Shown in pieces: positions 57,291 through 64,000 of a DNA stretch of 64,000 bases; positions within the stretch are counted from its first letter, which is position 1, and each line of letters opens with the position of its first letter. The DNA is taken from contig CM065816.1 in assembly GCA_033398695.1 (NCBI GenBank), forward strand, positions 131,165,358 through 131,229,357. The letters are read 5' to 3'. The stretch is from Orobanche coerulescens. Lineage: Eukaryota > Streptophyta > Magnoliopsida > Lamiales > Orobanchaceae. The translations under genes were made by a program, and so were the position numbers. Below the pieces are notes generated by a model. That model made no database searches and was not told the DNA's origin. It worked only from the letters and a program-made list of their open reading frames with translations.

Positions 57291-59850
57291 GGGCCAACTT
57301 AAGACATTAACCTTCTCCCCCGTTTATTCCTTTCTCCTTTCACTGCGTCTCCCCCGTTTATTCCCTTCTCCTTCACATATCCCCGCGATTTATCTCCTGC
57401 CGTTCATTAACCTTCTCCCCCGGATACTCCATTTATCCTTCACGGTTCAACCGGCACGACTGGAGCGAGCTGCGATTCGATACTAGCTTGCGATTCATCT
57501 CCTGAAAAATAATATTGCGCCGGTTAGCTTCCTTCCAGTCAAATAGGGACGAGCTGCGATTCGATACTAGCTTGCTTAGAAAGCGCCTAGCCCTCGTACG
57601 GTAAAGCTGCTTGAATATCGGTATGTTTTATATCAATATGGATTTTGGTTTCTCCATTTTTCTTGTCATAATATTAGGTTTGAGATTTTGTTTTCTCCGT
57701 TTTTCATATCATACTTCGACCTTTTAGGAATATCGTTGCTTTATAGCTCATTATCACTATCCTGTTCGTCTCATTGTCTGTTAAGAAAATCAATAGCAGC
57801 TAATAAAAGAAAAGATAGTAACTTGCGGGCTGGTCGTCATTGCGCACTAGCTGGTGAGTGGGAGTCAGATAGTGTTCCGTTAGTGGGGTCGAATGGGGAA
57901 AGGTAGGTTAAGTCCGTCATTGAATTTAAGTGGTAGAGCGCTAAGTGGGCATACAGTCTATGTCTTTCCTATCAGCGGCATTAGTTCCTTTAACGATTTA
58001 TTATAGGCAAAAGGCTTTGTGATGTTTCTAGCTTTAGAATCTGTCCTTTAATATTTTTATTGTTTTACAATATAGGACAGAAACTATGTGAAGACGATCC
58101 TTTGCATATGATACTTGTTTGTGACTAACGAATTATTTAGATTCTAAATTTGTAGGTTACTAAATTTCAAATACTTCTTTCATTTTAGATTTTTTGATCC
58201 CAAGAACTAGTACCTTAAATTAAAATAGACATATTGCTGTGAGATATTGCTTACTTAGATGCCTATGAAGCATGCTAGGTGTGAAGTTGTTTCGACATAT
58301 TTTAATGGCAGGTGAATTTGATGATCTTTTAACCAGTAACGAAACCAGAACCGACAGTGAAGGACAGATATAAGTGGGTCAGATATGTGTTTTGATGATC
58401 CGTGTGTGTTTTGATGATCCGTGTGTGTTTTGAACCAGTAATGACACTCTGCCAAAGATCTTTTAACCAGTAACGAAACCAGAACCTGCCTTTATTACTG
58501 TATGCCCAAGGCAACGGCTTCACACACAACCTAAAAGATATGGCAAGTTTTAGTTGATAGTCTAAGTCCGGTTTTTGTCGCGAATATTAGTCATTACTTG
58601 TGTTTCAAAACTCGTGTTTGTTTAAATGCTTGAAGTTCAAGAACAAAGTTATATATACATATAACTTGTGGGTACAATGATCAATGATCGATGTGTGATG
58701 GAAAATCATCATGAATAAGTCAAAGTGTGTAGACGATATGTTACGATAAAAGTTCAAAAGAAATGAATAAATGTATCGTTATATATATATCGTTAAAAAT
58801 TAATTATAGTTACGCGAATTATATAACGTATATATAAGTTAATTTTATCAAGTTTTTACATCAAATATATGTACATATATATAAAACATTCTTATTATTT
58901 TTATAAAATATTATTACAGAAAAATCCATTAAGTTTCACCAAAGTTACATTTTTAACCCTAACGGTCTTAACTTTACATATTTAGTCCAAAGTTTAATTA
59001 TTATTTCATTTTTGGTCCAAAAATATCCATATTAACAATATTCACCTCAAAGTTTTAATATTAACAGTTTCTAGAAAATCAGGTTTGACAGTTTCTATCC
59101 TAAGTTTATAGTTTTGGCAGTTTTAGTCTTCCGTTAGTAAAATTTTGCAAAGTTAGTCCAATAGTTACCAAATTCAAAACTTAACATTTTTACTTTTTAA
59201 TTAAGCTCAGAATAATCTAGAAAGCTTATTTCAATTGGTTATTTGCTTAACACCACATAGCCTGATAAAAAAACAATCATAAAAAAATTGTTCCTCGGCT
59301 TATAAAATGTTGAAAATCGGAGTGTTTTTTGGTTGTGTTATCTTTTAGGATGGACTTATTTGTTGGTTTATACATAATTAAAATTAATGACGTTACTATA
59401 AAACTGATATTTCACATAAGTGTTTTAACTGTGATTCCACGAAAATCGCTGTTAAATGAACGTGGTGGCAAATTTGGTAATTTTTTAGACAACTTTAACA
59501 GCAGTTTCCAAGAAAACCGCTGTTAAATGAATATATTAACAGCGGTTGTATGGGACGGATGTTAAATGAATTATCCAGTTTACTTACAACTTATGAAGGA
59601 AAATAACCAACAAAGAATGCGAGAAAATAACCCATTGATATTAATGTGTACAAGAGAAAGTAATTTTTAATATTATTAAGATTAGCATAAATATAAAGTC
59701 CATATATCTTGAAAGCCTCATCAAAAATTCAGACCGCTAAATATCTTGTTGGATATTGTAAAGTTTTATCAGTGAGATTGTTGGATATTTCTTACCTTGA
59801 ACCCTCTCATAAACTAATGTCGTGTGAACTCTATTCTCAATTAGGTAATT
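57291..59850. other. Non-coding 5' region of CACTA I
   Basis: Contains CTTCTCCCCCGTTTATTCC repeats (57,310-57,420), a duplicated GAGCTGCGATTCGATACTAG (57,467 and 57,551), a GATCTTTTAACCAGTAACGA duplication (58,323 and 58,457) and AT-rich sequence. No protein domain was recognised. Some of it may be a 5' leader with introns or captured host sequence. Confidence 0.45.
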
Positions 59851-61217
59851 ATGGATCGTAGTTGGATAAATGTTGCACGAACAAGTAATGAATATGAGAA
59901 TGGTGTGGAAGAATTTTTGGAGTTTGCTAGGAGACATGTTCCAAACAATAATGGGAGGTTTCTTTGTCCGTGTGTCATTGTTTGAATGATAGACGATTAT
60001 GTGTTGAAGAAATCAGAGAACACGTCCTCTGTGATGGTTTCAACAGGAGTTACACACGATGGATATGGCATGGTGAATTTGAAATGCCAAGTGTATCCCG
60101 AAATGAAGAAGTTGATGAGAATATGTATGATCGACTAGAAGACATGATCAATGATGTTGGCGCGGAGGCCTTTGAGCAAGCACATGCATACAAGACATGT
60201 GAGACCTTGTTCGCTGATGCAGATAAGCCTTTGTACAACAATTGTACAAAGTTTTCACGGTTGTCTGCCGTATTGAAATTGTTCACGTTGAAGGCATCTC
60301 ATGGGTGGAGTGATAAAAGTTTCACAGAGTTACTTTGTTTGTTAAAACATATGCTTCCGGAGGATAATGAATTACCAGATTCTAACTATAAGGCGAGGAA
60401 AATCTTGTGCCCATTGGGCATGGGGTATAAGAAGATTGACGCATGTCCTAATGATTGTATTTTGTACCAAAATGAGTACAAAAGTTTTCATGCCTGTCCA
60501 GTATGCGGGACTTCGAAACGACGGTGAAGGCGATGCTAGTTCTGATGTTGGTAATAAAAAACCACCTGCAAAGGTGTTATGGTATCTCCCAATAATACCA
60601 AGATTCAAACGCTTGTTTGCTAGTGCAAAGGAGGCAAAAAACTTGAGATGGCATGAAGACGAGAGGATAACTGATGGGAAGCTCCGACACCCGGGTGCTT
60701 CGCCTCAATGGAAGAAAATTAACCAATTGTTTCCTTCATTTGGCAATGAGCCAAGAAACCTGAGACTGGGACTTTGTAATGATGGTATGAACCCATTCGG
60801 CAATCTTAGCAGCAAGCACAGTGCATGGCCGGTTCTATTGGCCATTTACAATCTTTCTCCTTTATTGTGTATGAAACGCAAGTACATTATGTTGTCTATG
60901 ATGATTTCTGGTCCAATGCAACCAGGAAATGATATAGATGTCTACTTGCAGCCGTTGATTGAAGACTTGAAAATGTTGTGGGAGGAAGGTGTTGATGTAT
61001 TTGATGCGTATAAAAATGAAACTTTTAAGATGCGTGCAATGGTGTTCTGCACAATTAATGACTTCCCAGCATATGGAAACTTGTGTGGTTATAGTGTTAA
61101 GGGGCATAAAGCATGCCCTATATGTGAAGAAGGCACATGCTACCATCAGCTTGAGCACGGAAGGAAGACCGTATACCTTGGTAGTCGAAGAGTTCTCAAG
61201 TCGGACCATCCTTATCG
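59851..61217 (+). pseudogene. TNP2-like CACTA transposase, two frameshifts, 3' end lost
   Basis: The start ATG at 59,851 (MDRSWINVARTSNEYENGVE) opens the transposase-associated domain, which is Cys-rich. A one-base indel near 59,980 shifts the frame to 59,964-60,527 (CHCLNDRRLCVEEIREHVLC, then KIDACPNDCILYQNEYK). A second indel near 60,520 shifts it again. The Transposase_21 domain continues with PPAKVLWYLPIIPRFKRLF, LCNDGMNPFGNLSSKHSAWP, SGPMQPGNDIDVYLQPLIED and GYSVKGHKACPICEEGTC. It is cut after SDHPYR by the F LTR. The enzyme binds and cuts CACTA ends. Confidence 0.9.
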
Positions 61218-61689
61218 TGTAATATCCGCAATTTTCGATTTTCGGTAAATTTCTTTTTTTCGTCCGGAGTCCGTTTTGACGACTCTCTCATGACCGTTTC
61301 GTCATTTTGAGAATGATTAATTCTGCACTTTTTGTCATCCGAGTTCGTTTCGGTATCGTTTTGCTGAGTTCCGAGCTTTTTAGCGACTTTTCCGCACTTG
61401 AGTTCGATTCTTGCGAATCTCGTCAGCTGTTGTTTGAGTTTCTCGTAAGTTCATTTAATGTTATTATTCATGTTGCGAGCTTTGGTTTGGTGTTTCGATC
61501 GCGTATCGTGATTTTGGACGTTTTGGGCCATTTCGTAATTTCCCAAAGTTTTGGGTAATTACTTCCGTTGTTGAATTCGAGCCTTGGTGGTCGGAATTGT
61601 GTGTTCTCTTAGCCCTTAGATTCGTCTTTGCGAGTACGTCGTAACCGTATCATCGATTCGTATTCGGGTTCGGGTTTGGGGTCGTTCGG

Positions 61690-61995
61690 GCCGTCGGAGT
61701 TGGCCGGCGAGTCATGGCCGGGCAACCAGGCCCAGGCCGGCCTTGGCGAGTCACGGCCGGTAGTGCTCGGCAGCTCTGGCCGAGTCACGGCCGGCGGTGC
61801 TCAGCGATTCTGGCCGGCGATCCGTGGGCCGCGGCACATCTTTGGCGAGACGCGGCACACTGTGGCATTTTCGGCCAAACCGTGTCTGCAGGTGCCGCGG
61901 CACACTCCGGCCGAGCCGCGGCACCTGCCGACCACCGGGAGCCATTTTTGGGCTGTGCCGCGGCACACTCCCATTGGCCGCGGCACTGTGTGCGG
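61690..61995. repeat. GC-rich palindrome cluster (GTGCCGCGGCAC) in U3 of element F
   Basis: Repeated GCCGCGGCAC motifs, several as perfect TGCCGCGGCA palindromes, and GGCCGGCGA / CACGGCCGG repeats upstream. The block is much more GC-rich than its surroundings and stops a few bases before the TATA box. Confidence 0.85.
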
Positions 61996-62005
61996 CTATT
62001 TAAGG
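61996..62005 (+). promoter_or_regulatory. TATA box of element F LTR
   Basis: CTATTTAAGG directly after the palindrome cluster; same spelling as element C's TATTTAAG. Confidence 0.6.
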
Positions 62006-62934
62006 CCCAATGATCGTTTTTCGCCATTTTTTCTCCTTCTTCTACTTCTCTTCCGCGGCTGGGGTTGTTCCTATCATGGAGAGATGTTGTTGGTCAACAA
62101 ATCCATGAAGTTTTGGAGTTCATATCATCAATCATCCATCCTATAACATCATTTGATCGAGCGAATCAGGTCAGATTTTCTAGAAATCTAATTTTGGGGA
62201 TTTTGGGTATTTTGTTCGATTTCGTCCGTTTAATCCGATTTAACTTAGGATTGTGATGGATTGATGATTATTTGGATGTATTGTATCATTTCCCTTGCTA
62301 AACCATGGTTGGATCGTATCGATTCGTTATTTTGGTCGAGTTCTTGACCGACGCCTTGAAGGTGTCCGGTAAAATGTCATAGAGGGGTTTTCGGGCGTTC
62401 TACGATTATTCTTCCTCGTATGATCGATGATTTATTGAATTTATGTTGTTAGGGTCGAATTATTGTGAAGAACTCGAGTCGGAACCCTTCCGTTCATTGT
62501 CTTCTTCGGGGTCCGAGCTTCCCGGTCGAACCGTGTTCTTCGGAACGTTTGGTAGCGGTTATTAAGGCAAGTATCTTATTATACGACTTGTATCTTGTGA
62601 CTAGTAATTACGTATGATATGTATGACGATTTTTCTTGCCTCCGTAAATATGTTCCGTTTGAGTTGGTTGTGTTTTCCGAAATTTGAAGGCTTTGTGATA
62701 ATAGTGATATATTGGTATCCGTGTTAGGCGTCGTGCCATTTGTGCAGGATTGCGATGTATATATGAGATGGTTGTACACGTGGTTGTTCAATGTATTGTG
62801 TACCGAATGTGTGTTATGTTGGTTAAGAGTCGTTGTGATGATCATGATATTTGTGTTGTTTTGGTTTACATACTTGATTGTACATTTCAGTGTAATGTGG
62901 AATGGCTTGACATTTAATGATTATGAATTGTGTC

Positions 62935-63385
62935 GTGTCGATGTGTGTGTGTTCCGGGTAGGGTCGACGAGGCCTCTGGAGTTCGGTACATGATGTGTAC
63001 GAACAAAGTGTGTGATCCGGGTAGGGTCGACGAGGCCTCTGGAGTCCGGTACATGACGTGTACGGACATGGTGTGTGATCCGGGTAGGGTCAGCGAGGCC
63101 TGCGGAGTTCGGTACATGATGTATACGAGCGATGTTGTGGCGGGTAGGGTCCGTTGAGGCCTCGGAGTTCGGTACATGATGTGTACGAGCAGTGTGTGTG
63201 GCCGGGTAGGGTCCGTTGAGGCCTCGGAGTTCGGTACATGATGTGTACGAGCAGTGTGTGTGGCCGGGTAAGGTCCGTTGAGGCCTCGGAGTTCGGTACA
63301 TGATGTGTACGAATAGTGTGTGTGGCCGGGTAAGGTCCGTTGAGGCCTCGGAGTTCGGTACATGATGTGTACGAACAATGATCGT
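62935..63385 (+). repeat. Tandem repeat in element F LTR (about 60-bp unit)
   Basis: Seven to eight copies of a unit with GGGTAGGGTC, GAGGCCTCGGAGTTCGGTAC and ATGATGTGTACGA. The central GAGGCCTC also occurs in the element A tandem block (1,036-1,215). Confidence 0.9.
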
Positions 63386-64000
63386 GTAGCGATGATTGTT
63401 CGGGTAACATTTTAAATATGGATCTCGGACTCATAATGATATATTATTTAGTATGCTTTGAAACGAGAATCGGGCTAAGGCCCTAATGTTTACGAAAAGG
63501 TTTTGTAAATTGGGACTCGAGATCCAAAAGAATTTCTGCTTTAAAAATCCCCGAGATGATGTGTTCTTTTTCAAATTTCTCTTACTTGAGTTCGAAATTC
63601 TAAAACTTCTAGGAACATTTTGATAATTGATTTCGTATTAAATTCGTAGTTGCTATTTACTTGTTACATTTCGTATGGTTTGATACTTGCACTAGTAAAA
63701 GCGGTGGAGTTTTACTAACCCCAGTATTCGGGGTGGATGTCTGTTTTGCGTCCGGTACATGCGAGTTCGGGGAGCGATCACGAGATTGGCACAAGGGGAT
63801 GACGAGTGCGATACTAATCAAGAGTTGAGAGTTGGTAGAGTTTATTTGTTTTGTTAGAGTTGTTTCTTTCTTAGGTTGTTTTGTATTTCGAACCCTGTGT
63901 GGGTAATGTTGTTAGTCTGTCATGTTTATAGTGTTGTGTGAACTCATCGGTGCATGTGTTTATGTGTAAGTGACCTTAACGATCTGTATTATTATATTGT

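Larger units (their letters stand above)
57038..61217 (+). mobile_element. CACTA (En/Spm) element I, right-truncated
   Basis: The left terminus CACTAGTGGAAAAATACC starts at 57,038. It is followed by subterminal ATCGGTT/AACCGAT repeats, a long non-coding stretch and a TNP2-type transposase reading to 61,217. There LTR F inserted. The right half is outside the window. A different repeat family around TTAACAGCGG / CCGCTGTTAA at 59,490-59,560 hints at a second, nested terminus. Confidence 0.85.
61218..64000 (+). mobile_element. Element F: LTR of a Ty3/gypsy element, running off the window
   Basis: Begins TGTAATATCCG inside the TNP2 gene, with TATCG (61,213-61,217) as the presumptive target duplication. 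LTR features in order are a long U3, a GCCGCGGC palindrome cluster, a TATA box, a tandem array and a stretch with CTAACCCCAGTATTCGGGGT. That stretch parallels LTR A's region around its CCCCTTTGGGG motif (875-890). No end or primer site is reached by 64,000, so the LTR is at least 2.78 kb. Confidence 0.8.

Noticed and set aside
62914..63434. Open frames reading a repeated MYRTPRPQRTLPG-type peptide
   Set aside because: The frame follows from a tandem repeat whose unit is near a multiple of three. It lies in an LTR with no start context or relatives.

Overview
The window reads as gene-poor heterochromatin from a flowering-plant nuclear genome. Nothing in it looks like an intact host gene, and nearly all recognisable sequence is transposable elements nested in one another. 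The plant assignment rests on Ty3/gypsy chromoviruses with a C-terminal chromodomain, CACTA (En/Spm) TNP2 transposase, a MuDR-type MULE with 9-bp target duplications, Stowaway-like MITEs, a TRIM and an RNase H-bearing LINE remnant. The species cannot be named from this sequence.

Left part (1-33,230), a nest read from outside in. A long direct repeat G (29,590-30,410 and 32,415-33,230, probably LTRs) is interrupted by element C, a gag-remnant Ty3 element on the + strand. C's 3' LTR is split (16,230-16,848 and 26,798-29,589) by element B, a Tekay-like chromovirus on the minus strand (16,849-26,792, target duplication GTAGT). C's left LTR (11,437-12,410) is interrupted by the right end of a CACTA element J (1-464 and 9,694-11,436). 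J in turn contains element A, a second Tekay-like chromovirus on the minus strand (465-9,688, duplication TTGAA). A Copia-type solo LTR (13,155-15,130, duplication ATCTT) lies inside C. A and B keep the order LTR, PBS, gag, protease, RT, RNase H, integrase, chromodomain, PPT, LTR, but both carry stops and frameshifts. A truncated short-LTR Copia remnant lies at 30,950-31,608.

Middle part (33,714-54,499) is a tandem triplication of one MULE locus. M1 (33,723-41,826, duplication AATATTAAT) is full length. M2 (41,990-48,954) lacks its left end, and M3 (51,857-53,086) is only a right end. The MULE encodes two convergent genes: a MURA-like transposase on + and a DUF1985-like protein with a polyalanine first exon on minus. 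They are separated by an AT-rich tandem repeat, and the termini carry arrays of 20-bp perfect palindromes. A small non-autonomous element N (49,019-50,488, duplication AATTCAAAA) sits in the flank of M2, and its empty site survives beside M3, which gives a relative chronology.

Right part (54,500-64,000): a 353-bp TRIM nested in a MITE-like element, a LINE 3' remnant on minus, and a CACTA element I on + with a twice-frameshifted TNP2 transposase. I is cut at 61,218 by the LTR of another Ty3 element F that runs off the window.

Two signals cross element boundaries. First, the LTRs of A, B, C, F and G each carry a family-specific cluster of CpG-rich short palindromes just upstream of a TATA box. 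Second, duplicated copies differ again and again at CAG/CTG trinucleotides, where one copy reads CG or CCG/CGG. This looks like consensus error at CHG-methylated sites, and it means some frameshifts may not be real.
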